Source of the DNA: Microcebus murinus
Taxonomy: Eukaryota; Chordata; Mammalia; Primates; Cheirogaleidae
DNA length: 64,000 nucleotides
NCBI RefSeq assembly: GCF_040939455.1
Contig: NC_134106.1
Coordinates: 41,066,001-41,130,000, forward strand
Direction: 5' to 3'
How positions within the stretch are numbered: the first letter of the stretch is position 1; each line of letters starts with the position of its first letter. The notes beneath the pieces are model-generated. The model made no database searches, had not been told where the DNA came from, and worked only from the letters and a program-made list of their open reading frames with translations. Made by a program: the position numbers and the translations under genes. Below are positions 37,985 to 49,828 of the stretch, piece after piece.

Positions 37985-39980
37985 AATAGTTGAAAGCATT
38001 CCCTCTAAAAACTGTAAAAATAAAAGGATGCCCGCTGTCACCATTTCTATTCAACATAGTGCTGTAAGTCCTAGCCCGAGCAATCAGACAAGAGAAGAAT
38101 ATTAAGGGTACCCAAATCGGGAAAGAGGAGGACAAGCTATTGCTCTTACTGCTGATATGATCTTGTATCTAGAAAACTCCAAAGATTACACCAAGAGTCT
38201 CTTGGAATTGATAAGTAAATTCAGCAAAATCTCAGGATACAAAATCAATGACATAAATCAGTAGCATTTCTATATACTAATAATGGTCAATCCAAGAGTC
38301 AAATCAAAGACTCAATAGCCTTCACAATAAGCTACAAAGAAAATAAAATACTTATGAATATATTTAACTAAGGAAGTGAAAGATCTCTACAAGGGGAACT
38401 ATGAAACTCTGAGGAAAGAAATCAGAAAGGATACAAACAAATGGAAAAAAATATCATGCTCATGGATAGGTATAATCAACATTGATAAAATATAGATACT
38501 ACCCAAAGTGATTTACAAGTGCAATCCTAATCAAATTACCAAAGTTGTACTTCACAGATCTAGAAAAAATAATTCTATGCTTCATTTGGAACCAGAAAAT
38601 AACCTGATTAGCCAGAGCAATTTTAAGCAAAAAGAACAAATCTTGAGGCATCACAGTACCAGACTTCAAACTATTCTACAGATATAAAACCATCTACCTA
38701 CAACCAACTGATCTTTGACAAAGCAGACAACAAGGTACAATGGGGAAAAGAAGCCCCATTCAATAAATGGTGCTGGGAAAATTGGGCAGCCACATGCAGA
38801 AGAATGAAACAGGATCCCTACCTCTCACCACTCATAACAATTAATTCAAGATGGATAAAAGACTTAGGTCTAAGGCAAGGAACCATAATACTTCTTAGAG
38901 AAAAAAAAAAAAAAACTCTTCTAGATATTGGCTTATGCAGAGAATTTATGACTACAACCCCAAAGGTAAGCATGTCAACAATGTAAATTAATAAATGGGA
39001 TTTAATTAAACTAAAAAGCTTTCACACCAGCTAAGAAAATAATCAAAAGAGCAAGTAGAAAACCTACAGAATGAGAGAAAATATTCAAAAGCTGCACATC
39101 TGATAAAGGGCTAATAACCAGAATTGATAAAGAACTCAAATCAGCAAGAAAAAAACTATTAAAAAGTGGGCAAAAGACATAAACAGAAGCTCCTCAAAAG
39201 AAGAAAGACAAATGGCCAATAAACATATGAAAAATGTCACTAATCCTTAGGGAAATGCAAATCAAAACCACAATGGGATATCACCTCACCCCAGTAAGAA
39301 TGACTTTTATTAAAATGTCTAAAAACAATAGATGCTGGTGTGGATGCAGAGAGAAAGGAATGCTTATACACTGTTCATAGGACTGCAAATTAGTACAACC
39401 TCTATGAAAAACAGTATGGAGTTTCCTGAAAGAACTAAAAGTAGACCTACCATTCCATCCAGCAATACCACTATTGGGTATTTACCCAAAGGAAAAGAAG
39501 ACTTTTCATCAAAAAGACATTTGCACTTGAATGTTTATTACAGCACAATTCATAATTACAATGATAGAGAGTCAAGCCAAGTGCCCACTAGTTCATGAGT
39601 GTATTAATATAATATGGTATATGTATACCATGGAGTGCCACTTATCCATAAAAAAGATGAATTAATACCTTTTGCAATGATCTGGATAGACCTGGAGACC
39701 ATTCTCCTAAGTATCTCAAAATGAAAAAACAAACACCACATGTACTCGCTATTAAGTCAGAACTAACTGATGAGCACACATGTGCACAGAGGGAAGTAAA
39801 AATGAGTGGAAAGCAAGCAGGGTGAGTGGGGAGGAGAGGAGGGAAAAGATCCAACCTAATGGATACAACGAACACTACTGGAGTGATGGGCACACCTACA
39901 GCCAGGACTCAAGCATTACAAAAATGATCCATGCAACCTAAAACATGTGCACCCTCTTAATATTTTGAAATAAAAGATTT
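37985..39980 (+). mobile_element. 5'-truncated L1, ORF2 C-terminal half and 3' UTR
   Basis: Starts within the RT domain (AAAGCATTCCCTCTAAAAAC, GGATGCCCGCTGTCACC) and continues through the C-terminal region (AATGGTGCTGGGAAAATTGG) to a 3' UTR with GCACACATGTGCACAGAGGG, ending near TTTGAAATAAAAGATTTC. The RT FADD motif is reduced (reads TADMILYLEN). Same subfamily as the 19.6-23.0 kb element, judged by its 3' UTR, and antisense to NRXN1. No clean target duplication seen. Confidence 0.92.
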
Positions 39981-40534
39981 CAAACATAACCTGACTGACC
40001 TTCAACAGCCTTGTTAATAGGCAGATATAGCCTCATTCACTAGAGACAAAATCAACAACATGGTGTGTCCTCCTGAATGTTTCATAAGTTGTTGGCATCA
40101 GAATTAAAATAAGGGATCCTCACCTCTTGGACCCTGCTCCAGCCATCTGAATAGGCAACCACAGAGCATCACCTAGGCTTTATCTTCTGCACATTGTTCA
40201 GGCCAGGGCAGTGCCTCACAGGTAGGGGCTATGCAATAAATGAACCATCAAATAAAAGGATATGTATGATGAAAGCCACTAAGTTGTTTCCAGAAGTATC
40301 TGTCCCTTACTCCTCCTTTCTTCATTCTACAAGTCTAAAAATTGCTAGTTTATCCTAGACACCTAATTGCTTTTTTTCTGACAATTGTTATATGAGGCAA
40401 AGTTGGGTTAATGGAATAGTCTTGGAATCTTCAACTGCAGTTAGTTGAACAATGAATCCATGATTCTTATGGCCAAGACAATGTGCTGGATTTAAATATC
40501 ATCAAGATACAGAGCCTATCTACATGAAGCTTGG
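39981..40534. other. Unassigned intron sequence
   Basis: No gene. Possibly decayed repeat at 40060-40230, not assigned. Confidence 0.45.
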
Positions 40535-40918
40535 AATGCTTAATAAGTTTGATGGTCTGAATGATTGTGTTTTCCCAAAATGTGTATGTTGAAACCTATT
40601 CCCTAATCTGATGTTAATGGTAGGTGGGGTCTTTTGGAGGTGATTAGGTAATGAGGGTGGAACGCTTATAAATGGAATCTGTGCCTTTATAACAGGCAGA
40701 ACTGACCAAAGTTCTTCCTTTCCACCATATGAAAACACAGCTAAAAGTCATCTATCTATAAACCAAGAAGCAGGCCCTCCATCAATGCAGAATTTGATGG
40801 CATCTTGATCTTGGATCTTTTAGTATCCAGAACTGTGACAAATAAATTTCTGTTGTTTTAAGGCATCTAATTTATAGTATTTTATTAAAGCACCCCAATT
40901 GACTAAGATATTGAGGCA
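40535..40918 (+). mobile_element. Solo LTR, MaLR-like (ERVL-MaLR group)
   Basis: Begins GATGGTCTGAATGATTGTGT and ends ACCCCAATTGACTAAGATA, with GGTGGGGTCTTTTGGAGGTG, CCACCATATGAAAACACAGC, CAGAACTGTGACAAATAAAT and TTCTGTTGTTTTAAGGCATC. The AATAAA signal is at about 40840-40845. It is an old non-autonomous retroviral LTR with no internal coding region. The exact subfamily is not certain. Confidence 0.8.
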
Positions 40919-40919
40919 G

Positions 40920-41335
40920 TTGCTATGGACTGAACTGTGTCCACCCAAACTTTATACATTAAAGCCCTAATTCCTAATGAAACTGTTTTTGGAGATAGCA
41001 TCTTTAGGAGATAATTAAGGTTAAATAGGGCATAATGGTAAGGTCCTAATCCTGTAGGACTAGTGGACTTACAAGAAGAAGAGCATGTCATTTCTCTCTC
41101 CTCTTCTCTCTCTCCCTCTCCCATGTGCAGGTCCTGAGGAAAGGTCATAGGAACACACAGAAATCTTGTGGCTGCCTACAAGTCAAGGGAAGAGGCCTCA
41201 TAGTGAAACCTACTATACTGGAACCTTGATCTTGTACTTCCCAGCCTCTGGAACTGTGAGAATAAATGTTTAAGCACCCAGTCTATAGTAATTTCTTAGG
41301 TCATCCTGAGCAGACTAAGCAGTAGAGTACATAGG
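40920..41335 (+). mobile_element. Second solo LTR, MaLR-like, directly adjoining the first
   Basis: TTGCTATGGACTGAACTGTG to CATCCTGAGCAGACTAAGCA, with GGTAAGGTCCTAATCCTGTA and CCAGCCTCTGGAACTGTGAG then AATAAATG. Its layout parallels the preceding LTR but the sequence is of another subfamily, like that at 44388. It contains a CT-rich tract at 41091-41121. Confidence 0.78.
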
Positions 41336-41339
41336 ACTC

Positions 41340-41545
41340 GGAATTTAGTTTGCATAGGTTCAAAATACAGTTTCTATTACTTGTTAAATTGAGGAAACTT
41401 GTTAAATTGAGGAAATTTCTTAGTTTTAGCCTTAATAAGCCACGAGGTCGTCTTCTGAATGATCCTTATATCTACCTCAAAATATTATTGTGAATTTTAA
41501 ATGAGAAAAAGCACATAAAGTACTCAGTCCCATGCCACAAATGTT
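41340..41545 (+). repeat. MIR fragment with an internal 18-bp tandem duplication
   Basis: GTTCAAAATACAGTTTCTAT, TTGAGGAAATTTCTTAG, CTTATATCTACCTCAAAATA and AAGCACATAAAGTACTCAGT follow MIR order. CTTGTTAAATTGAGGAAA is duplicated exactly at 41380-41397 and 41398-41415. Confidence 0.65.
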
Positions 41546-41639
41546 CAAAGGATGCACACGCAAGCCGCTCTTTAACATGTCTGGATAACTATGTGTCAAG
41601 TGGCAGAGACAAAATGGGCTATAGAATTTTCATTGGAAG

Positions 41640-42190
41640 AATTAAAGAATGTCCAAGATTGCCTGAACATTTCTCTCAGCTTGACTAAACATTAGGTTGC
41701 TTCTTGTCTATATGCCCCTGATCTCCTTTTTCTTAGAGCATTTACTTTAGAAAACTTGCCATTATAAATTTTTTCTCTGCTATCTTTGAGAAGTATATAA
41801 ATCTCCTTAAATGCCTTTTGCCAGTTTTATGACCTAGGGAGTGTCTTTCTCAAAGACCTTGGAGACACATCTTTGAAATGTAATTAGCAAGAAAGATAGT
41901 ACCCCTATATCCCAGTCTCTGTGGGAGAATAGGAGCCAATCTTAGTTGAACAGCTACTAACCGTAAAACTACCTCCTATCATGCACTTGTGAGAAAGTTT
42001 AATTTCTCTTTGGGAAGGTCAATCAGCAAACAGAAGTGCCTTATGATCTTCCTACACTAGTTCTGAAAAGCTGCCAGCTCTTTGTTTCTGCAGAGTTGAA
42101 TTTAGTCTCTCTCCTCTATTGCAATAGTCTTGAATAAAGTCTTTGTTGCCTGTGAAACTCTGTCCAGTACAATTGTTTTTGCTTTGACAG
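41640..42190 (+). mobile_element. Probable old ERV LTR
   Basis: A TATA-like GTATATAAATCTCC (about 41795), then ATTGCAATAGTCTTGAATAAAGTC with a poly-A signal near 42132-42137, then GTTGCCTGTG: this order resembles the U3-R-U5 layout of gammaretrovirus-type LTRs. There are no coding parts. Borders and family are uncertain. Confidence 0.5.
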
Positions 42191-42384
42191 GACATATTCA
42201 CAGATAATATACAACTTGAGATATGCTGTAAAATGTGGTTTAGATATTGATTTGGCAGTGTGAATAGCTTAGAATGAAAAGTTACACATTTTATGTTAGC
42301 AGTACCTAGTTATGGCATGTCCCAATACTTTACTAAAGACTTTACTTGAGATTTTTATTTATTATTTTTCACTTAAAAATTTTT

Positions 42385-42636
42385 TTTCCAGCATATTGTG
42401 GGGGTACAAATGTTAAGGTTACATATATTGCCCTGTGCCCCCTCCTACCTTGAGTCAGAGCTTCAAGCATGTCCATACCCCAGTTGGTGCGATCACATTC
42501 ATTAGGTATGTATATATCCATCCCCTTCCCCCCTACCTGCCGACACCCAATATATGTTATTCCTATATGTCCACTTAGGTGTTGATCAGTTAATACCAAT
42601 TTGCTGGTGAGTACATGTGGTGCTTATTTTTCCATT
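42385..42636 (-). mobile_element. 5'-truncated L1 3' tip, antisense, with target duplication
   Basis: Only ~250 bp of L1 3' UTR: CAGCATATTGTGGGGGTACA, CCCAGTTGGTGCGATCACAT and GGTGTTGATCAGTTAATACC. CTTAAAAATTTTT at 42372-42384 and 42637-42649 is the target duplication. Its 3' UTR matches the 8818-9213 element, a presumed strepsirrhine-lineage subfamily. The minus frame at 42369-42599 is UTR, not protein. Confidence 0.9.
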
Positions 42637-42649
42637 CTTAAAAATTTTT

Positions 42650-44387
42650 AAATATGTATTAGTTCAACAGTTCCTTAGAGAGCAACAAGTACATGTCTTT
42701 GGGGGTTTTAAATCTTGAAATTCTGCACTAACATTGGAGCCTTGTATATGTGTTCAGGCACCCTGTCACACAGATAAATTTTTGCACATGGGGCAAGAGG
42801 GGAAAAAAGGAGTTCCTGATCCATAATTTTAAAACACTACCTGCAGTGGCACTGCTTTCTAAATAATTCTTTAGGATGTAGCATACATATGAACATGTAA
42901 AGCACATCTTTCCCACTAAGCAAATGCAAAGTTATATAAGTCTTCTAATATGCAAATGACTTTTAGGAGGTGGGACATTACACTCATCTCTATAACTAAA
43001 GTGTAAAATTTTGTGAATCTATGGAAAGAAACAAGTATGCTTGGAAGAAATCTTCTGCTCCAGCTTAGATTATTTTATTACACTATTAGTCTTAATATAT
43101 ATATTTTTAAATTTAGCATATTTTTAATCAAGCACTATGATTAAAAGGGATATCTTAAATGATTATTTCTCTAAATTACCCTGTTTATGACTTGTGGGAT
43201 ATTTTTTATGTTTTTTTTACCCATATCTACCTTAATTAAAATTCAGAATTTATCAGTATAAAGGAATAAAATTTGATTCTCTAGCCTTTGAGTTACTTTT
43301 TCTAGTGTAAAGTACAGTTACTTAGGCACTCACAAAATATGGATTTAGAAATCCTTTAACTCAATGAGGTTGAAAAATAAACAAATACCATTTTGCCAAT
43401 TTTCCAACAGTGACAGGCTAATCGCTTCTCTATATACCTAATTATGTACTTAGAAAATATCAATGCACAAGGAAAAGCAACGCAATTTGTCTCATCCAAA
43501 TGCATCATATAAAATGACCAAGTGCTGTTAAGTGCTAGAATGTGTCTCAAAAGACTCTCTATGTCTGCATGATTTTGGGGTTGTTTGGAAGTTCAACCCT
43601 TTTAGCGAGAAGTATTGAAAGATAAATCTAGTTTTCAGCCTGTAATTCGCCACTCACTGGTGAGGCATTACTATCGGAGAGTGTGCTCTCTGGTCTCATT
43701 AGTAACTAATGAATGTCTCTGGCCTTCCTTTAACAATGTACTAATTCAGATAAAATGAAAGTCACGATTGCCCCCTACCCAATTCAGAAAAAAAAAGAAT
43801 ATATCATCCTTTGTCACAGATGGAATGTATTAAAAAGAATTCAATATGGGGTTTAAAAAAGAGACAATATCTACCATTCAATTTGAAAATTCCTTTTGGA
43901 GAATAATAAAATTGATATATATGGAATTTCACTGTGACTAGACAGCCATTATTATTAGGAAGAGTATGACTTCTAAATATACAGAACATCTGATGGCATG
44001 TGCAAGAAAGGAAAAACCTTTATACATTCAGCTGTAATGAGAATTATTTTGTCCATTCCCTACATCAATTAAAACAATCGAGATTTTCTTTTGATTCTTC
44101 TGGAGAATGGGAAAATTGACCTGAAATTTTTCTCTACTGTGATACTGCTAGTATTAATTAAGTGGCAGTAGTCAAGATTGACCAGAGACAAGAAGACTAG
44201 TTGGGAGGTTGTCTTAACACACTTCAAAGTAGAGAAGTAGTATCATGGTAAGAAGATTGAAAAGGAAATTCAATTTTAAAAATTTTACAGTGGAGGTATG
44301 ATTAGGTCAATGAGGTTACATTTGCAGAATTTAGTAATATAGATCAAGCTTCCAAATAGAGTTAAAGTCTGTTTCAAGTTCAGAGTG
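42650..44387. other. Unique intron sequence
   Basis: AT-rich; no gene or family repeat recognised over 1.7 kb. Confidence 0.5.
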
Positions 44388-44716
44388 TGCTATGAAGTGA
44401 ACTGTGTGCCCACCAAATTCATAGGTTGAAACACTAACCCTCTATGTGACTGTATTTGGAGACAGGGCCTTTAGGAGGTAATTAAAGCTAAATAGAATAA
44501 GTGTGGGCCCCTAATCTGATAGCCCTGGTGTACTTATATTAATAAAAGTATAAAGAAACACCAGAGATCTCTCTCTTCCTCCCTGTACACAGAGGTAAAA
44601 CTATGCAAGGACACAGAAAAAGCAGCTGTCTGCAAGCCAGGAAGAAACAAAGCTGGAACCAGAAACTGAATAAATTTCTGTTGTTTAAGCCAGCCAGTCT
44701 GTGGTGGTTTCTTATA
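44388..44716 (+). mobile_element. Solo LTR, MaLR-like
   Basis: GTGCTATGAAGTGAACTGTG, TGTATTTGGAGACAGGGCCT, GTGGGCCCCTAATCTGATAG, CTGCAAGCCAGGAAGAAACA, AATAAATTTCTGTTGTTTAA and CAGTCTGTGGTGGTTTCTTA follow the same consensus as 40920-41335. Its 3' end runs into an A-rich stretch and the TG microsatellite. Confidence 0.8.
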
Positions 44717-44739
44717 GCAAAAAACAAACCAAACAAAAA

Positions 44740-44741
<2 letters not shown>

Positions 44742-44799
<58 letters not shown>

Positions 44800-44829
44800 G
44801 TGTGTGTGTAAATGTATGTGTGTGTGTTA
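44742..44829. repeat. Long TG/CA microsatellite
   Basis: About 88 bp of TG repeat with a few TA or AA interruptions. It creates meaningless open frames of alternating Val-Cys on the plus strand and Thr-His on the minus strand. It can adopt Z-DNA and is probably polymorphic. Confidence 0.98.
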
Positions 44830-44995
44830 TATTTGTCTCCATTCACTGAAATTTAAGCACCATGAGGGCAGGAATTTTAATCAATTGTGTTCAAAAGTGT
44901 TTCTGCACTGCCAAGATGAGTGCCTTATCCATAGTAGGTGTTTTACAAACATGTACTTAGTAAATGTACGAAATAACCCAGAATTTGAATGTGGT
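44830..44995 (+). repeat. L2 LINE 3' end
   Basis: ATTTAAGCACCATGAGGGCA, GGAATTTTAATCAATTG and TTATCCATAGTAGGTGTTTT are the classic L2 3' terminal phrases. Confidence 0.85.
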
Positions 44996-44999
44996 TATA

Positions 45000-45900
45000 T
45001 GTATCACTCACACCCATATAGATCTGTACCCTATTTCCAGCATATTTCCTTTGCTTTTTAAAAATGTATTTTTTGTGTTGATTTATCTGAATACTGTTAT
45101 TCTAATGTCCACTTGGATAATTCATATATAGTCTCATAAATAAGTATATTTGAGCAGAGATGACTATCTTACATTAGGAATGTAATTCAAAACTTGAATT
45201 ATTTTAAATTGAAAATAAAAGCGTGATTGTATTTGTGTTAAATAGAGTTAAAGTCATATGCCTTTCTTATATTTCATTCCTCCATTTCATCACACAATGA
45301 AGGGTATAAGAGGCTAAAGTGAGAACATTTTATAGACTGCACATCTCAGGAAGAAATAAAAGCTAATACAACTTGATTATTTGAAGTAAGAGTTAAATCA
45401 AACTTCCATGTGGAGAGTTAAATCAAAAGTTTGGATAATTTCAAAAACATATCTCTTTAGCTTTGTGAGATGCTTCTCTGGTATTTGTATTTTAGTATCA
45501 GCAATTTCTTATGTTCTTGGAGGTCATACTATTTTAATTTAAATATATTTTTGAAGTCTTACTAGCTGAGTTTTTCTTCTCATAGAAAGTAGTGTTTCAT
45601 CTCTCTACTCATTCACTAGAAAGGTAATGTTCTTTTTTGTTTCTTAAAATATTTTTGGATTGCAAAATGAAACAAAGCAAAACCCAAAAAACAAACTGTT
45701 AACTCTGCCAGATGTTTAAGCAGATTTGATAGGAATGCCAAGAATTAAAAACAAAAGTCTGGCGCTATCTTGCAATCTAGATAATATTCTTATCCTCAGG
45801 GAAGAAAACGATGACTTTCCCTGAAGTTCTGACATCTCTTTAGCCTTTGACTTGAATGAGAAAACTTGGTATAAATGAAAAATTATGACAATGGAGAAAA
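45000..45900. other. Unique intron sequence
   Basis: No gene or repeat recognised. Confidence 0.5.
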
Positions 45901-45904
45901 CATA

Positions 45905-45985
45905 CAGGGCTGTCTGGAAAGTATCCAGCAATTGTTAATATAACAAGAATGGTTACAAGGCTGGATACTTTCTGGATAACCCTCT
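45905..45985. mobile_element. Mariner-type MITE, 81 bp
   Basis: Terminal inverted repeats CAGGGCTGTCTGGAAAGTAT (left) and AGAGGGTTATCCAGAAAGTA (complement of the right end) run to CCAGC. A short non-repeated middle lies between them. TA dinucleotides at 45903-45904 and 45986-45987 fit the TA target duplication of Tc1/mariner elements. Too small to encode a transposase. Confidence 0.8.
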
Positions 45986-46106
45986 TATGCTTAGAGAAAA
46001 ATATCCTAAAATACAAAATTGAGGACAATGTAGTGGTATGTTTGTTGACATGAAACAGAAACAGACACAGTGGCTATCACAATCTTCTTTAATCAAGAGA
46101 GAAGTA

Positions 46107-46407
46107 TATATATATATATATACACTATATATACTATACTATAGTATATATACTATACTATATATATACTATATATACTTATATATACTATATATAGTTT
46201 ATATACTTATATATACTATATATACTTATATATACTATATATGCTCTACAACTTTCATAATACTCATGATATTGTATGTATGTATATACATGTGTGTATG
46301 TATATATACACACACATACACATATATACATTATATATATACATACACACACATGTATATAAACATGCACACACAATATCATCATGAGTATTATGAAAGT
46401 TGTAGAG
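46107..46407. repeat. AT-rich tract ending in a 164-bp near-palindrome
   Basis: 46107-46243 is TA-rich with repeats of ACTATATATACTTATA type. 46244-46270 and 46381-46407 are perfect 27-bp inverted repeats (CTCTACAACTTTCATAATAC...), and the complementarity continues inward with gaps through TATACATGTGTGTATGTATA, giving arms of about 75 bp. As a result both strands encode the same short peptide (HEYYESCR). Confidence 0.93.
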
Positions 46408-46819
46408 TTCTTCCTTGGTTACAAATTATGTCCTATTCCCCAAAATAAATTCATGTACCTTGTGGTGGAGTGATTTTTGAATAATGTGATCATGGTCATT
46501 GATCAGTACAGTCTACTGGTCAATACCTCTAAATAGAGAAGGAGAGAAAGCTACTATAGGACTTAAACAGCACCTGCTGTCAGCTGAACTAATTAGCTGC
46601 TCTGATGTTGCATATGCCCAGGAAGGAAGGAATAATACAACTTTTATCTAGGAGTCCATCTTCAGAAGAAAGTGAGTAAAATGAAAATAGTTGGTATTTC
46701 AATTGTTATTCAAAAATTTTCAGATTTTGACAGATCTGTATGTACATTTGTTTGTTTTTGACTTTTTAGCTATTAAAAAGTTATGGCATAACATATTTTA
46801 TCACTTAGTAGGCTAGTGC

Positions 46820-47295
46820 AGACAGGAAATATGGATTTTACCCCATTTCTTAAGATGTGACTGATTATAAACATGGTCACAATTCTTGCAATTCTTTTCC
46901 TTGAATCTGAGCTGACATTGTGATTTGCTTTATCAAATGCCACAGAAATAATGTTATACAAAGTCTGAGCCTGAGCCTCAAGAGGTTTTGTACAATTCTA
47001 CTTTCACTTAAAGAATTCTGTGATCAAGCTGGCCTTCTAGAGGATGAAGAACATGTATAGCATAGATAAATTGTCCCAACTAATCCATCTTAGAACAACC
47101 TATCTGTAGCCAACCTGACAGCTAATCACCAACATATGAACTAGCCCCCTTGAGATCAGCCAAACCTCATCAGATCAGAAAGAGCAACCACCTAAGCCTA
47201 GTCCAAATTGCACAACCACAGTCATGAGCTAAATAAATGATTGTAGTTCTAAGCAACTAAATTTTAAAGATTCTAATACACCAAAAAATAAATGA
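46820..47295 (+). mobile_element. MLT1-type MaLR LTR
   Basis: TCTGAGCTGACATTGTGATT, GCCTCAAGAGGTTTTGTACA, TTGAGATCAGCCAAACCTCA, GAGCTAAATAAATGATTGTA and AAGCAACTAAATTTTAAAGA keep MLT1 order. Old and without an internal region. The left border is approximate. Confidence 0.75.
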
Positions 47296-47299
47296 TACA

Positions 47300-48700
47300 A
47301 AATGTAAGCTGAGAAAAGTTTTCCTTTACAAAAAGTAAAACAAAATTGAATCTAGTCCAGTTTAATTAAATAAATGCAATATCTTTCTTTGAATAGGGAG
47401 AAACAATCAACTTTAAAATAACAAACAAAAAATAGGTAATGATAACTACACAAGGCTAGAAAATTTCATATTTGGTTAGGTTTGAATGTAAAATTTTTCT
47501 CTTCTTTGATTTTTATTGTGCTATTCTCTGAGCTCATGTTTTTTTTTTAGCAAAGCAAGCATTAATTTTGCTCTAATTACCATCAAAATTAATGCAAAAT
47601 ATTTTTGAAGTTAACATTAAAAAGCTAGAACATTAGAATATGGCTAATAACAAAAATCCTCTTCTTCTTCCAACAGTACTCTAATATCTTTCTGATATTT
47701 TTGTTCCTTACTCTCTGTAACAAATTGAATTGGGATAACAAGATAAAACTATACCTGGCCTTTCATTTTGGGTCTTGTTTATTGATGAATATAAGGTTAT
47801 GAAGTCAGAAATATAAGACCATTTTCTTCTGAGATTTCATTAAAGATAAAATATTAGGGAGACTGAAGGCTATTGTGCTGGTTTACCACATCATCTATTT
47901 CCAATCATCAGAAATGAATGACAATGCAATAATGCAAAATAACTCAACTCTTATCAACCACAAAGTCATTTAGAATTTTTGTGATTGCTCTTTGAGTCCA
48001 AATGGTAATTTCTAAACTTTGTCAAACCACAAAGATTAAAATATCCTTTGGGGTCATATGAGTGTAATACCATAAATACCCAAGCAAGTAGAAACTGCCT
48101 CAGCAGATTAAGCTAATGGGGGGAAACACTACAAAGCTCAGAATTCAGAAATGGTAACAGCAATGGGTTGTTTTCTTCATATTTCAGAATCTGTTAAAAG
48201 TTGAAAACTAGATTAATTGTGGCACAGAGAAGATTTCTCATCTGTCATTTGACTATGAGAAGAAATTACTTGAAATGCAATGGTCATTCTTTTTGGCATA
48301 GTGACAAAAGGTGGTACCAAACTATCTAAATTCCTCTAGTTATAGTTTTAAAGCAAATGTCTAATTAAAGTTAGGGGGAAGACAGATGCTTTTGTATCTC
48401 TCCCTCCTGAGGATCCACAAAAACAAAACCTAGAAGAACAAAAGTGGGTTGTAAACCCTTAACAGTGTAAAGAATAAGTATTCAGGGAGCAAAATAAAGA
48501 GATTTCCACACTCTAGTGGAAGACTAGAAGTGGATGAAAGAGCGTTGACGAATGAAATAAACAGAAAAAGGCAATGCTTTAGCATATGATGCATAGAGAC
48601 AGCTGCTGATAAAGAGACAGTGAGAGCCAATCTGTAGAAAATCTGGAAGGAGATTAGCAGAAAATACACATAAAAATCATGTCAATTGGCATCTCCTACT
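47300..48700. other. Unique intron sequence
   Basis: No gene or family repeat recognised; AT-rich. Confidence 0.5.
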
Positions 48701-48704
48701 TTGT

Positions 48705-49200
48705 GACACTGTTAGGGTCTCTAATATGGTCCCCCATATTCCTCATCTCCTGTGTTCCTGTCCATGTGTGATGTCCTCCCCTTGAGTGTGGGCTAGACTC
48801 ACAGCAGCAGTGGAGGAATGCCACTTCCAAGATTAGGTTACAAAAAGTCTGTGGCTTCAATCGGGTCTCTCTCTCTCTCTCTGCCACCGCACCCCCTTTC
48901 TTTCTTGAATCACTGGCCCAAGAGAGAAGTAAGCTGCCAGCTCTAAGGCATCCCTGAGCCCACATATGAGAGAACAAAGCCTCTTAATAGCCATGTTAGT
49001 CCCTCAGTTGAAGCATCAAGTGAGACTGTAGGACTGCTCACCAGTTTAACTCCAGCCTCATAAGAGACCTTGAGCCAAAGATATCCATCTGTGCTTTACC
49101 CAGATTCCTGACTCACAAAACAGTGAGATAATAACTGTTTATTCAAAGGTGCTAAATTTTAGAATTACTTGTTACACAGAACACAGAAATAGATAACTAT
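48705..49200 (+). mobile_element. MLT1-type MaLR LTR
   Basis: GCCACTTCCAAGATTAGGTT, AAAAGTCTGTGGCTTC, a CT repeat at about 48868-48882, CTCATAAGAGACCTTGAGCC, GATTCCTGACTCACAAAACA and GTTACACAGAACACAGAAAT are in MLT1 order. The frame at 48696-48977 on the minus strand is a shadow of this LTR. Confidence 0.85.
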
Positions 49201-49296
49201 ATAACCATGAAAATATAGAAAAGAATAGCTTTTTTAAAAGAAGAAAGCAAAACAAAAAAACTAAAATCCAGACAGTCCCTCCCTTCCTTTCTTCCT

Positions 49297-49580
49297 TCTT
49301 TCTTTGTGACAGAGTCTTGCTCTGTTGCCTGTGCTAGAGTGCCATGGCGTCAGCCTAGCTCACAGCAACCTCAAACTCCTGGGCTCAAGCAACCCTCCTG
49401 CCTCAGTTTCCTGAGTAGCTGGGACTGCAGGTGCATGCCTCTGTGTTTGGCTTATTTTTTAATTTTAGTAGAGACAGGGTCTTACTTTTGCTTAGGCTGG
49501 TTTCAAACTCTTGACTTCAAGGGATCCTCCCACCTCAGCCTACTAGAGTGCCAGGATTACAGGTGTGAGCCACCGTGCCA
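49297..49580 (-). mobile_element. Alu SINE (dimeric), antisense
   Basis: GTGACAGAGTCTTGCTCTGT to AGGTGTGAGCCACCGTGCC, with GGCGTCAGCCTAGCTCACAG as in the other Alus here. The A tail has become a C/T-rich run (49276-49304 on plus). A short direct repeat AGACAGT on both sides may be the target site. The plus frame at 49306-49602 is the familiar Alu-antisense frame. Confidence 0.9.
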
Positions 49581-49828
49581 ACAAAGACAGTATTTCTACT
49601 AAAAGCAAATAAATTTTCCAAAGAAAGGTGAGGCTGTTATTGAGGATGTTCTCTTCATTCTGGCATTAGTATGTCTGCTAGATGCCTGTTATCTCCAAAG
49701 AGAAGTCTGCAGTTCTACACACTCTGGCCATGCTCAACATGGATAGGGTTTCCCATCACACTACCAAACAACCAGTCTGGTCTAGTGCTTAAGAACAGAA
49801 GGCACAGCTAGATCATCAATTTGTGTAT

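Noticed and set aside
44603..45061. 152-codon open frame with long Val-Cys run
   Set aside because: Produced by the TG microsatellite, an LTR and an L2 end; not a gene.
46038..46448. 136-codon Tyr/Ile-rich open frame
   Set aside because: Artefact of TA-rich sequence and the palindrome, which also puts the same peptide on the other strand.
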